Positions 36,601 through 48,262 of a stretch of 64,000 nt of DNA are shown in pieces (the stretch's first letter is position 1; each line of letters opens with the position of its first letter). The notes beneath the pieces are model-generated. The model made no database searches. It was not told the DNA's origin and was given only the letters and a program-made list of their open reading frames with translations. This stretch comes from Parietaria judaica. Lineage: Eukaryota; Streptophyta; Magnoliopsida; Rosales; Urticaceae. The stretch is from NCBI GenBank assembly GCA_954871525.1, contig OX940864.1, positions 31,103,001 to 31,167,000 on the forward strand, read 5' to 3'. A program made the position numbers and the translations under genes.

Positions 36601-37794
36601 AGCTGCTGACGAGCAGCTGGCTACTGCACAGTAGGCCGGATATGGTTATGGATATGGATATGATTGGTGACCCAAAAATCAACATTTTGACCCGTGGCGA
36701 ACTGGCCGTCTTGGGTGGTGATTAGGATCCCGAGTCGAGGACGAGTTACGAATAGGGACTTCGAGTCCACCAGTTTTCGTTGCCTTGAGGATTGATGAGA
36801 TATAGTGGAGTAAAGGCGCAAGCTGACTCGGCATGGTCCACCGAAATGATTTGACTTTTGTGGAGAATATTAATTTATTTATTTTATTGTTGAACGTGAT
36901 AAAATTATTGAAAATGACAATTAAATGGTTAATGATGAAATTTAATTTGTTTAATTGTAATTTGACTAATAATGGTTCGGTAAAGAGAATTGGTAATAGA
37001 TTCCCTACTGAGCATCTGGTGCTCACCCCTTCCATATACATCTTTTTCTTTCCAGCTTCAGGTGGTGTTCAGTATCAGACTCCGGACGAGGAGTAGTTTG
37101 ATTCGAGAGGTCCCTGTGTTGATTTTGCCTATCCGTACCTTTATTGTTCATCGATGTGAATTTCGTATTTTGAGTTGATCTTTTATTTCGGACATGTAAT
37201 GGATTAAATTAAGGATAACATGATGGTGGTACTTTGTATTTGTCGTTTTTATGGTGTTGTATAAACTGTGGTCGTTTGTGTTTGTTTTGTCATTTTAAGT
37301 CTCATGGGCAGAAACTATGTGTTTGTTGACGTGGATGTTGAATATTCAATGGTATCGTTTGAATGAAGATGTGTCATTGACAAGTCAAAGTTTGAAAAGT
37401 CACCGTTCTTGTCTTATTCTTCTAACCCCCATTTAGGGGCGTTACCATGCGGCGTGCGGCATGCCTTTTTTTTACGATTTGCCCATCGACATAGCCATTG
37501 CAAGCGATATATCCGTAAAACGGAAAATGCGAAACGACATCGGCAAGCGACATTTTAAACCTTGCTTGGGTCCATATTATTTGCCACCACTTATTCTTTT
37601 ATATATATATATATATTTAAACTATGCATCACGCTTGACTCCTCTTCATCACTCTCGAGTCTCGACCACCTTTGGGCCCTTTTCATCCCTCAACTCGACT
37701 CCACCCTTCTCATCGATCCTCTATCGCAGATCGTCGCGCTAGCAGCAGACATTCATTAGGTACTCATCGCTCCCAGGTTTTTAGGTAAAGCTTT

Positions 37795-38605
37795 TGTTGG
37801 GGCCTGTTGCCAAAGCCCAGCCCAAGAATGACACCAAACGACAGGCAACGTAGCAAACGACACCACTTAACACTTGTTGTCGTACGAGGTAATGAGAAAC
37901 GACACCACAGGTAAGTCTTTATTCAATTCTCGAATTAGGGTTTCAATACAATTCGATACTTCCACTCTCTCTCTCTACCTCTCTCCTTCTCTCTCTAACC
38001 TCTCGTTGCTCTGCTAGGGTTTGCGAGTCCCCGCCACTCACGTCGGAGCTCCGGTAGCTTCTCGCACGAGATCCAGTCTTCACCGACTGTCTGAAGCTCG
38101 TGCGACGATGGCTTCTTCCTCGCATGCACCACCAGACGGAGGAGAGCTTTCAGAGAGAATCGAGCTGCCTGATGAAGTCGACTGCACTCCTGACGAAGAC
38201 TGGACAGTCTTCTTCTTCCCGAACGGCGAGTGCGTGGCGATTTCGACCAGGACAAAGCCTGAAGTGTGCCGTAGAGTCCACCGAAAGAAGAAGGTACACA
38301 CCGGTCTCTGATCTTCAGATCTCCGATCTTCTTCTCTTCTTCTTCTTCTTTCTTTCTGAATCGAGGGCACAGAGTAGTTTAGGAATCACGCTCTAAGAGT
38401 GTGTCTGGATTGAATCTCCTTGTAGAAACTTTCCTTAGGGCTTTTATATGCAGGGTTCCTTCGAAGATATCTTCTTTGTCTTCTTTAACTGATTTGGTTA
38501 ACTGGGTATTTCCTTCAGGTAGCTTGACGTTGACTCACAGTCAATCGTCCTTCCTTGGCTGGCGATAGAAGACTGGTCGCTGAAGATCACAGTCGGGGAC
38601 TTATA
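37795..38605 (-). mobile_element. Solo LTR of the copia element (811 bp)
   Basis: Flanked by GCTTT on both sides, the same duplication as the full-length copia element in unit 2. Up to about 38395 it carries the variants of the left LTR (for example GGCCTGTTGCC, TCTAAGAG). From 38451 it carries those of the right LTR (ATGCAGGG, GACGTTGAC, GATCACAGTC, final TTATA). It is therefore the product of recombination between the two LTRs, with the switch between 38395 and 38451. Confidence 0.95.
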
Positions 38606-39370
38606 GCTTTGTTCTATGTATCTCTTCATAATTTAATTTATTTTTACTAAAATCGCTGTAAAAATGTAATGATCTTGCTCTTGTTTTCCTTATATCTTTG
38701 TAAGATTGTTTCATAAAAATATAAAATGTATTATCTTTACCTGTTACGGGTTAGTAATGGTGAATTTGTTGAGTGTGAGTTTATACTCGATAACTTCCAC
38801 AAACACAAATCCCGCTTGTTGTAGGACCTTAAATTCTTTCACAATTTTTGCTGCTATTTGTTTTTAAAAAATGTCTAAATCAAAATAAAAAGTCTAGTCA
38901 GCTATTGACTGATAGGTTGAGTCATTTTCTTTGAAATTGTGATTTTTTGATATGTTGGGGGTTTTAGTGGTATTTCGTGTTCACATAGTATAATCTAAGC
39001 TAATCATATATAGATATCTCGGAAGAAAGGGGAAGAGACAATTTTCGGTATATTATTTTCTGCCTAATAAATTTCAATATATTATTTTCCGCCTCCCTCT
39101 TAGACAATTTTTTTTTTCCGCAGCTGCTTCTAGCAAAATAGAAAATGTATGTATATATATATGCGTTACTATATATGAATGATATTAATTAACTTGCGGT
39201 TAGATTTTGAAAATTTTATTATTCAGTAATAAAATAAGTTAGGTAACTTTGTGTAGTGAGTGATGTAATAGCTGGACGAGGCTGAAATTTTTTCGGAAAA
39301 GATTCAGTATACTCATTTAAAAAGTAATTTATAATATCATAAATATAAACTAGCTTAATTATCAAAATAA

Positions 39371-39455
39371 GGCTTGCAACCCAGTGGTAGCAGTCATTTT
39401 GCTGATGCCCAGCAAGGTTCGATCCTTGATAGATGCAACATTTTTTTTTTTTTTT
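39371..39455 (+). mobile_element. SINE-like tRNA-derived sequence, unit 1 copy
   Basis: Contains an A-box-like stretch (TTGCAACCCAGTGGTAGC) and a B box GGTTCGATCC about 40 bp later, ending in a T run. It cannot fold as a full tRNA. A clear target duplication was not found. Confidence 0.55.
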
Positions 39456-39671
39456 ATCTTCTTAAAGATAATAGCGTAAAAAGTTTCTAATGTATCACGA
39501 AGGTACTAAGATGGTTTGTTGACCATTAAATCCCATCTATATAACCAAAGAATTGACATCAACATATGTAGTTGATATTTTTAATTTTTAAATTATATTA
39601 TATTATATTTTATAATTTAATTTAATATTTTGTCATTGTCATTTATCACTCGAAATATGCAGTTAATTAAA

Positions 39672-40322
39672 GGGAAAATAGCGGCGAAAGTCCCTGACTC
39701 TGCATATTGGTTGCAGTTAAGTCCCTGTACTCAAATTTTGGTGGTAAAAGTCCCTACCGTTAGAATCTTGTTTCACATCCATCCTTATGCCGTTATCACC
39801 ATGTTAAGTGCCACATAGGCTGCACAATTGTCATCCATGTCATCAAAAAAATTAAGCCAAAACTACCAAAAGTATAAAATACTAAAAAACACTGTAAACT
39901 ATTAAATCTACGAGTCGCGGTGATATTAAGTCACATTTTTAGTGAATCCATCATTTTAAAATTTCTTGTCGTTTATTTTTTTTTTTTGCAATTTAAATAG
40001 GTCGTTTACATTTATTTTCATTTTCTTTCTTGAAATTTTGTAACTAACGCGGAAATTGGATCTAGTGCCTCCAAATAATTACATCAAACTTTAAGATGAA
40101 ATTACATCAAAAAAGTTGATTAACTAGCTCAACTTAACCAATTTTCGTAAATATGTACTTTTGCCGCGATAATTGGACAATTCGGGAATACCTTAAATTA
40201 GCAAAAACATTATGCCAAACTCACATTTTTCTAATTATATACAATATTACAAAATGAAATTACCTCAAAAAAATTGAAAACATACCTCTAATTCACGATT
40301 TTCCAAAAAAATGAGTACTTTT
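39672..40322. mobile_element. Left part of Mutator-like element M at the unit 1/unit 2 junction
   Basis: Begins GGGAAAATAGCGGCG as in 48263 and runs through the long TIR and left interior of M, then passes into unit 2 at the shared 327-bp fragment. The right TIR is missing. Confidence 0.85.
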
Positions 40323-41444
40323 CCCAAAAGTCAACATTTCGACCAGTGGCGAACTGGCCGTCTTTGGTGGTGATTAGGATCCCGAGTCGAGGACGAGTTA
40401 CGGTTAGGGACTTCGAGTCCACCTGTTCTCGTTGCCTTGAGGATTGGTGAGATATAGTGGAGTAAAGGCGCCAGCTGACTCGGCATGGTCCACCGAAATG
40501 ATTTGACTTTTGTGGAGAATATTAATTTATTTATTTTATTGTTGAACGTGATAAAATTATTGAAAATGACAATTAAATGGTTAATGATGACATTTAATTT
40601 GTTTAATTGTAATTTGACTAATAATGGTTCGGTAAAGAGAATTGGTAATAGATTCCCTACTGAGCATCTGGTGCTCACCCCTTCCATATACATCTTTTTC
40701 TTTCCAGCTTCAGGTGGTGTTCAGTGTCAGACTCCGGACGAGGAGTAGTTTGATTCGAGAGGTCCATGTGTTGATTTTGCCTATCCGTACCTTTATTGTT
40801 CATCGATATGAATTTCGTATTTTGAGTTGATCTTTTATTTCGGACATGTAATGGATTAAATTAAGGATAACATGATGGTGGTACTTTGTATTTGTCGTTT
40901 TTATGGTGTTGTATAAACTGTGGTCGTTTGTGTTTGTTTTGTCATTTTAAGTCTCATGGGCAGAAACTATGTGTTTGTTGACGTGGATGTTGAATATTCA
41001 ATGGTATCGTTTGAATGAAGATGTGTCATTGACAAGTCAAAGTTTGAAAAGTCACCGTTCTTGTCTTATTCTTCTAACCCCCATTTAGGGGCGTTACCAT
41101 GGGGCGTGCGGCATGCCTTTTTTTTACGATTTGCCCATCGACATAGCCATTGCAAGCGATATATCCGTAAAACGGAAAATGCGAAACGACATCGGCAAGC
41201 GACATTTTAAACCTTGCTTGGGTCCATATTATTTGCCACCACTTATTCTTTTATATATATATATATTTAAACTATGCATCACGCTTGACTCCTCTTCATC
41301 ACTCTCGAGTCTCGACCACCTTTGGGCCCTTTTCATCCCTCAACTCGACTCCACCCTTCTCATCGATCCTCTATCGCAGATCGTCGCGCTAGCAGCAGAC
41401 ATTCATTAGGTACTCATCGCTCCCAGGTTTTTAGGTAAAGCTTT

Positions 41445-42255
41445 TGTTGGGGCCTGTTGCCAAAGCCCAGCCCAAGAATGACACCAAACGACAGGCAACA
41501 TAGCAAACGACACCACTTAACACTTGTTGTCGTACGAGGTAATGAGAAACGACACCACAGGTAAGTCTTTATTCAATTCTCGAATTAGGGTTTCAATACA
41601 ATTCGATACTTCCACTCTCTCTCTCTACCTCTCTCCTTCTCTCTCTAACCTCTCGTTGCTCTGCTAGGGTTTGCGAGTCCCCGCCACTCACGTCGGAGCT
41701 CCGGTAGCTTCTCGCACGAGATCCAGTCTTCACCGACTGTCTGAAGCTCGTGCGACGATGGCTTCTTCCTCGCATGCACCACCAGACGGAGGAGAGCTTT
41801 CAGAGAGAATCGAGCTGCCTGATGAAGACGACTGCACTCCTGACGAAGACTGGACAGTCTTCTTCTTCCCGAACGGCGAGTGCGTGGCGATTTCGACCAG
41901 GACAAAGCCTGAAGTGTGCCGTAGAGTCCACCGAAAGAAGAAGGTACACACCGGTCTCTGATCTTCAGATCTCCGATCTTCTTCTCTTCTTCTTCTTCTT
42001 TCTTTCTGAATCGAGGGCACAGAGTAGTTTAGGAATCACGCTCTAAGAGTGTGTCTGGATTGAATCTCCTTGTAGAAACTTTCCTTAGGGCTTTTATATG
42101 TAGGGTTCCTTCAAAGATATCTTCTTTGTCTTCTTTAACTGATTTGGTTAACTGGGTATTTCCTTCAGGTAGCTTGACATTGACTCACAGTCAATCGTCC
42201 TTCCTTGGCTGGCGATAGAAGACTAGTCGCTGAAGCTCACAATCGGGGACTTACA
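41445..42255 (-). repeat. 3' LTR of the copia element
   Basis: In element orientation it begins TGTAAGTCCCCGATTGTGAG, preceded by the polypurine tract, and ends GGCCCCAACA. Confidence 0.95.
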
Positions 42256-42267
42256 ATCTCCACCTTT
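42256..42267 (-). other. Polypurine tract of the copia element
   Basis: The minus strand reads AAAGGTGGAGAT directly before the 3' LTR; it primes second-strand synthesis. Confidence 0.85.
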
Positions 42268-42306
42268 AGCTCAATGTCATAGTCTCTCGCCAGCCAGCTC
42301 CCTAGA

Positions 42307-45300
42307 TTAGGGCTTCTTTTCTTCTGAATTTCCCTCATCGGTTTTGGTCTCTGCCACTCCGAGTTGAGTTAAGCTTTCCTCGAACTTGTAGACAGGAATC
42401 ACCTTGGTGATCATGTCTGCAGGATTCTCCTTCGTGTCAATCTTCAATACATTCAAAGCTTTGAGCTCCACGATGTCTTTGACAAAGTGTAAACGAATGT
42501 CAATGTGTTTGGTCCTTTCGTGATACATCTGATTCTTACACAGATGTATCGCCGATTGACTATCACAATGAAGATCGAAGCTTTCCTGCTTCATTCCCAG
42601 TTCGGTTAACAAGCCCTTTAGCCATAGACCCTCCTTAGCTGCCTCGGTCACTGCAACATACTCGGCTTCAGTTGTAGACAATGCTACAATATGTTGCAGT
42701 GAAGCTTTCCAGCTCACTAGGTTTCCAAATACCTTAAAGGTATAACCCGAAAGTGATCTTCTCTTGTCTAGGTCTTCTGCATAGTCTGAATCCACATAAC
42801 CCTGTATATCTGCTTCCCGTGTATCGTGAGAAGAGTAGTTTAGCCCTACTCCACTGCTTCCAGTCAAGTATCTGAGGATCCATTTGACTGCTTGCCAATG
42901 TATCTCTCCGAGGTTAGCCATATATCTGCTTACAAGACTGACTGCATAGGCCAAGTCTGGCCTCGTGCAGATCATGCCATACATGAGGCTGCCCACAGCA
43001 CTCGTGTAAGGTAACTTGAGCATTTCTCTCTTTTCTTCTTCAGTCTGCGGGCTCAGCTCGTTTGACAGCTTGAAGTGAGGTGCAAGTGGCTGTTTTGAGG
43101 GCTTAGCTTTCTCCATCCGAAACTTTGAGACTACTTTCTTGAAGTAATCAGTTTGTTAGATGCTTCGCTTTCCTTGCCCCCTATTTCTTCGTATGTCCAT
43201 CCCGAGTATCCTTCTTGCCTTTCCCAAGTCTTTCATCTCAAATTCTGACTTTAGAGATTCCTTGAGCCTTCTGATCTCCGTTGAGTTGCTCGACACTATA
43301 AGCATGTCATCAACATATAGGAGAAGGTAGATACTCTCTCCAGCTTCAGTCTTTCTGAAGTAGACACAATTGTCATGTCTACTCCTGTGGAAGTGGTTTT
43401 TCTGCATGAAGGTGTCAAACCTTTTGTACCATTGCCTCGGGGACTGCTTTACTCCATATAAGGACTTCTTCAATGAACATACCCAGTCTTCTTTTCCCTT
43501 ATGCACATAACCTTCTGGTTGTTGCATAAGGATTTTCTCTTCAAGCTCTCCATGTAGGAAAGCTATCTTCACATCCATCTGCTCCAGTTCTAGGTTGAAT
43601 TTCGCGACCATAGAGAGGAGGACTCTAATGGAAGTGTGTTTAACCACTGGTGAGAACACTTCATTGAAGTCAATTCCTTCTCTCTGTGTGAAGCCTTTTG
43701 CTACAATTCTAGCCTTATACCTTGTAGACCCTTCTCCCTGATCTCCATGCTTCACTTTGTATAGCCACTTGCACCCTACTATCTTGCAGTTTTTGGGTTT
43801 AGGCACAAGTACCCAAGTATTATTCTTGTCGAGAGAATTCATTTCTTCTTCCATGGCTGCTTTCCATTTGTCTGAGGACTGAGACTTAATGGCTTCCTTG
43901 TATGAACAAGGCTCTTCATTAATCTCTGTACCAGCTGTGTTGAAAGCATAGGCCACCATATCTGCTTGAGAGAATCTGCCTGGGGGTCTGACCTCTCTCC
44001 TAGCGCGATCTATGGCTAGTTGGTATTGGTCCAAATCTGCAATAGGGTCTCCCTCATTATCCGAGGTCTGATCTTCGACTATTTCCTCGACAATGTCTTC
44101 TATTGGTTCTCTGCTAGGCTCCACCTCCAACTCAAGCCACTCCTCTCGACTAAAAGTTTCTTCGGGGCTTGGCTGTGTGTCTTATGCTCCAATAAATCCA
44201 TCTTCTCTAAATGTGACATCTCGGCTGATGATACATTTCTTCTTTTCAAGGCACCAAATCCTTTAGCCTTTAACTCCATTGGGGTAGCCCATAAACAGTC
44301 CTTTCTTTGCTCTAGGGACCAGCTTACCTTCATTTACATGATAGTAAGCAATGCAGCCAAACACTCTAAGATTAGAGTATTCTGCATCCTTTCCGGTCCA
44401 TTGTTCTTGGGGAGTTTTAAATTCGATTGCTGATGATGGCAATCGATTTATCAGATAAGTTGTTGTGTGCACAGCTTCTCCCCAGAACTTAATGGACAAG
44501 TTTTCCCTTGAGAGTAAACACCGAACTCTCTCCAAAAGTGTCATGTTCATTCGTTCTGCTAGCCCATTTTGTTGAGGAGTTAGTCTGACTGTCTTGGATC
44601 TTCTTATGCCTTCATTCTGACAATAGGAATTGAACTCCTCGGATAGATACTCAAGTCCATTGTCTGTTCTAAGATGCTTCAATTTCTTCCCGCATTGGTT
44701 CTCGGTGAGAGCCCTCCATTGTTTGAATGCATCAAAGGCTTAATCCTTTGATTTGAGTAGATAAATCCATAGCTTCCTTGAGTAATCATCAATGAAGCTA
44801 ATAAAGTAACGGTTGCCCCCATGAGAGTTGACCCTAGCAGGTCCCCATAGATCGGAGTGCACATAATCCATAATTCCCTTTGAGTTGTGCACTCCTTTTC
44901 CGAACTTTACCCTGTGTTGTTTACCAAATACACAGTGCTCACAGAAATACAGCTTGTCCATTCTTTCTTTTCCGAGAATACCCTTCTGAATTAGCAGTTT
45001 GAGCCCCTTTTCACTCACATGACCAAGCCTGTCATGCCAGAGATTAATTCTGCTTGCAGAGTTGCTCTCCGTGGAAGTGACTTGGGCTGAAGCTGCTCCA
45101 CCTTGAAGAATATAAATCCCATTCTTCCTAAGTCCCTTCAGATAGACCATGGACCCCTCGCACACCTTGAGGCTGCCATTCCCAGATTTCCAATTGTAGC
45201 CCTCTTCTTCCAGTTGACCGAGGGAGATCAAATTCCTCTTGAGGCCTGGAACAAATCTGACCTTCTCTAGCTTTCGTATAGCTCCATCTTTAAGCTTCAA

Positions 45301-46293
45301 GGTTATAGATCCAATTCCTGTGACCCGGCATTGTTCTTCAGTTCCTGTGCTAACATAGCCACCATCCTTGATCACTGTGTAACTTGTGAACCAAGTCTTT
45401 TCTGGGCACATGTGGTAGGAACACCCGGAGTCTAGAATCCAAGCTTCCCTGATGTTGAATGGCATGGTGTTGAGGATCTCAGCACTATCATAGCCATCAG
45501 AGACATTTGATACACTTCCATGATCATCATCTTCCCTCTGTCTCCTGTAGCTCTTCTGAGACCTTTTTTCTGGGCAATTTCTTTTGAAATGCCCTTCCTT
45601 ATGGCAGTTGAAACACTTGAGGTTCCTTGTCTTGGACTTGGACCTTGAAGTGTTTCTGCTTCCCGAGCTTTCCCTCCTAGGGTTTCTCCCTCTCACGTAG
45701 AGGCTTTCAGCCCCGGGATCCCTCTTATCTAACTTCCTGTTATTCTCCTTTAACAGAATTGCATTCTTGACTTCATCAAGTGTGAGTGTTTCTCTCCCAC
45801 CGAACATCAAGGTATCATGCAATTGTTCAAAAGATGGGGGTAAGGATCTAAGCAGCAACAAAGCTTGATCTTCATTTTCTACTTTGATTCCTACATTTTC
45901 AAGATCGATGATTACCTTGGTGAAGTCATCAATGTGGTCTTGAAGAGGTCTTCCTTGAGCCATCTTGAAATTGTAGAGCCTCTGCTTCAAGAAGAGGCGG
46001 TTGCTTAGGGACTTTTTCATGTAGGTAGCTTCAAGCTTTGCCCATATTCCATAGGCCGTGGTTTCCTGAGTGATCTCCCTTAGAACCCTGTCTGATAAAC
46101 TGAGGATGAGGGCACTATGTGCCTTTGCAAGCAAGTCGACCTTTGATTTGTCTTCCATTGTTGGAAAACTCTTTTCTTCAAGTAAGGCTACTTCAAGTCC
46201 TTGCTGAACAAGTAAAGCCCTCATCTTCATCTTCCATAGCCCGAAGTCGTTCTTTCCGTTGAATTTTTCGATGTCAAATTTTGCACTAGCCAT
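42307..46293 (-). pseudogene. Copia gag-pol polyprotein, one frame with four TAA stops
   Basis: The start is the ATG at 46293 (MASAKFDIEKFNG), the usual copia gag start. In order: gag with FNGKNDFGLWKMKM; zinc knuckle CFNCHKEGHFKRNC (about 45590); protease LDSGCSYHMC (about 45420); the pre-integrase zinc-binding region (LWHDRLGHVS ... CEHC); integrase with HSDLWGP, TDNGLEY and NGLAERMN supplying the D-D-E residues; reverse transcriptase (KWLYKVKHGDQGEGSTRYKA; active site YVDDML at about 43310); RNase H with [15 protein letters not shown] and DSQSAIHL. Stops, all TAA in the same frame: 44740 (after LLKSKD), 44263 (after GVKG), about 44183 (after GFIGA) and 43156 (before QTDYFKK). No frameshift is seen over nearly 4 kb. 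The lineage looks Tork-like, but I am not certain. Confidence 0.93.
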
Positions 46294-46372
46294 TCTTGGC
46301 TTTCTTGAAAAATCTTGATCGCCGGAGAATCCTTCTGGTCGCCGGAATCTTCTGCTCGTGATCGCCTTAAGA

Positions 46373-46384
46373 GCTCTGATACCA
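46373..46384 (-). other. Primer-binding site of the copia element (tRNA-Met)
   Basis: The minus strand reads TGGTATCAGAGC two bases after the 5' LTR end. Confidence 0.95.
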
Positions 46385-46386
46385 CT

Positions 46387-47197
46387 TGTTGGGGCCTTTT
46401 GCCAAAGCCCAGCCCAAGAATGACACCAAACGACAGGCAACGTAGCAAACGACACCACTTAACACTTGTTGTCGTACGAGGTAATGAGAAACGACACCAC
46501 AGGTAAGTCTTTATTCAATTCTCGAATTAGGGTTTCAATACAATTCGATACTTCCACTCTCTCTCTCTACCTATCTCCTTCTCTCTCTAACCTCTCGTTG
46601 CTCTGCTAGGGTTTGCGAGTCCCCGCCACTCACGTCGGAGCTCCGGTAGCTTCTCGTACGAGATCCAGTCTTCACCGACTGTCTGAAGCTCGTGCGACGA
46701 TGGCTTCTTCCTCGCATGCACCACCAGACGGAGGAGAGCTTCCAGAGAGAATCGAGCTGCTTGATGAAGACGATTGCACTCCTGACGAAGACTGGACAGT
46801 CTTCTTCTTCCCGAACGGCGAGTGCGTGGTGATTCCGACCAGGACAGAGCCTGAAGTGTGCCGTAGAGTCCACCGGAAGAAGAAGGTACACTCCGATCTC
46901 TGATCTTCAGATCTCCGATCTTCTTCTCTTCTTCTTCTTCTTTCTTTCTGAATCTAGGGCACAGAGTAGTTTAGGAATCACGCTCTGAGAGTGTGTCTGG
47001 ATTGAATCTCCTTGTAGAAACTTTCCTTAGGGCTTTTATATGCAGGGTTCCTTCGAAGATATCTTCTTTGTCTTCTTTAACTGATTTGGTTAACTGGGTA
47101 TTTCCTTCAGGTAGCTTGACGTTGACTCACAGTCAATCGTCCTTCCTTGGCTGGCGATAGAAGACTGGTCGCTGAAGATCACAGTCGGGGACTTATA
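46387..47197 (-). repeat. 5' LTR of the copia element
   Basis: 811 bp. Its outer end on the plus strand is TTATA rather than TTACA, so the terminal dinucleotide is changed from CA to TA. The solo LTR shares this. Confidence 0.95.
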
Positions 47198-47962
47198 GCT
47201 TTGTTCTATGTATCTCTTCATAATTTAATTTATTTTTACTAAAATCGCTGTAAAAATGTAATGATCTTGCTCTTGTTTTCCTTATATCTTTGTAAGATTG
47301 TTTCATAAAAATATAAAATGTATTATCTTTACCTGTTACGGGTTAGTAATGGTGAATTTGTTGAGTGTGAGTTTATACTCGATAACTTCCACAAACACAA
47401 ATCCCGCTTGTTGTAGGACCTTAAATTCTTTCACAATTTTTGCTGCTATTTGTTTTTAAAAAATGTCTAAATCAAAATAAAAAGTCTAGTCAGCTATTGA
47501 CTGATAGGTTGAGTCATTTTCTTTGAAATTGTGATTTTTTGATATGTTGGGGGTTTTAGTGGTATTTCGTGTTCACATAGTATAATCTAAGCTAATCATA
47601 TATAGATATCTCGGAAGAAAGGGGAAGAGACAATTTTCGGTATATTATTTTCTGCCTAATAAATTTCAATATATTATTTTCCGCCTCCCTCTTAGACAAT
47701 TTTTTTTTTCCGCAGCTGCTTCTAGCAAAATAGAAAATGTATGTATATATATATGCGTTACTATATATGAATGATATTAATTAACTTGCGGTTAGATTTT
47801 GAAAATTTTATTATTCAGTAATAAAATAAGTTAGGTAACTTTGTGTAGTGAGTGATGTAATAGCTGGACGAGGCTGAAATTTTTTCGGAAAAGATTCAGT
47901 ATACTCATTTAAAAAGTAATTTATAATATCATAAATATAAACTAGCTTAATTATCAAAATAA

Positions 47963-48046
47963 GGCTTGCAACCCAGTGGTAGCAGTCATTTTGCTGATGC
48001 CCAGCAAGGTTCGATCCTTGATAGATGCAACATTTTTTTTTTTTTT
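47963..48046 (+). mobile_element. SINE-like tRNA-derived sequence, unit 2 copy
   Basis: The same as 39371-39455, brought here by the tandem duplication, with a slightly shorter T run. Confidence 0.55.
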
Positions 48047-48262
48047 ATCTTCTTAAAGATAATAGCGTAAAAAGTTTCTAATGTATCACGAAGGTACTAA
48101 GATGGTTTGTTGACCATTAAATCCCATCTATATAACCAAAGAATTGACATCAACATATGTAGTTGATATTTTTAATTTTTAAATTATATTATATTATATT
48201 TTATAATTTAATTTAATATTTTGTCATTGTCATTTATCACTCGAAATATGCAGTTAATTAAA

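Larger units (their letters stand above)
32990..37445 (+). other. Possible gypsy (chromovirus-like) LTR remnant inside T, split by C
   Basis: The order of short blocks resembles LTRs of plant gypsy elements: a GAGCATCTGGTGCTCACC block (37010-37027), TTCAGGTGGTGTTCAG, GACTCCGGACGAGGAG, and an end CCATTTAGGGGCGTTAC near 37430-37445. I see no matching primer site, polypurine tract or gag-pol, and the start is uncertain. Confidence 0.3.
32012..37564. mobile_element. Element T: TIR transposon with 8-bp TSD, host of solo LTR C
   Basis: The left end CAAGGTGTTAAATTTCGC and the right end (complement CAAGGTTTAAAATGTCGC) are inverted repeats with few mismatches, flanked by a perfect 8-bp duplication CTTGGGTC (32004-32011 and 37565-37572). 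That TSD length fits hAT. Without solo LTR C it is about 2.85 kb. No transposase is visible; the interior holds short AT-rich repeats and a stretch resembling a gypsy LTR. Its right end is repeated in the tandem duplication (ends at 41215 in unit 2). Confidence 0.85.
36671..40322. repeat. Tandem duplication unit 1 (solo copia LTR version)
   Basis: Aligns with 40323-48910 nearly base for base except that the copia element there is reduced to one LTR here (37795-38605). Unit length is 3,652 bp. It contains the right end of T, the solo LTR, a SINE-like sequence and the left half of the Mutator-like element (39672 onward). Confidence 0.95.
41445..47197 (-). mobile_element. Full-length Ty1/copia retrotransposon
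   Basis: Two 811-bp LTRs, perfect 5-bp duplication GCTTT (41440-41444 and 47198-47202), tRNA-Met primer site, polypurine tract and one long gag-pol reading frame. The LTRs differ at roughly a dozen or more positions by eye, so the insertion is not very recent. It cannot make its own enzymes because of in-frame stops. Confidence 0.97.

Noticed and set aside
37995..38370. Overlapping frames in the copia LTR (three copies in the window)
   Set aside because: They lie wholly inside the 811-bp LTR and are repeated in each LTR copy. One plus-strand frame (38021-38311) is open in all three, but this follows from copying of the LTR.
39371..39455. tRNA gene
   Set aside because: A and B boxes are present, but the acceptor and anticodon stems do not pair and it ends in a T run, so a SINE-like origin is more likely.
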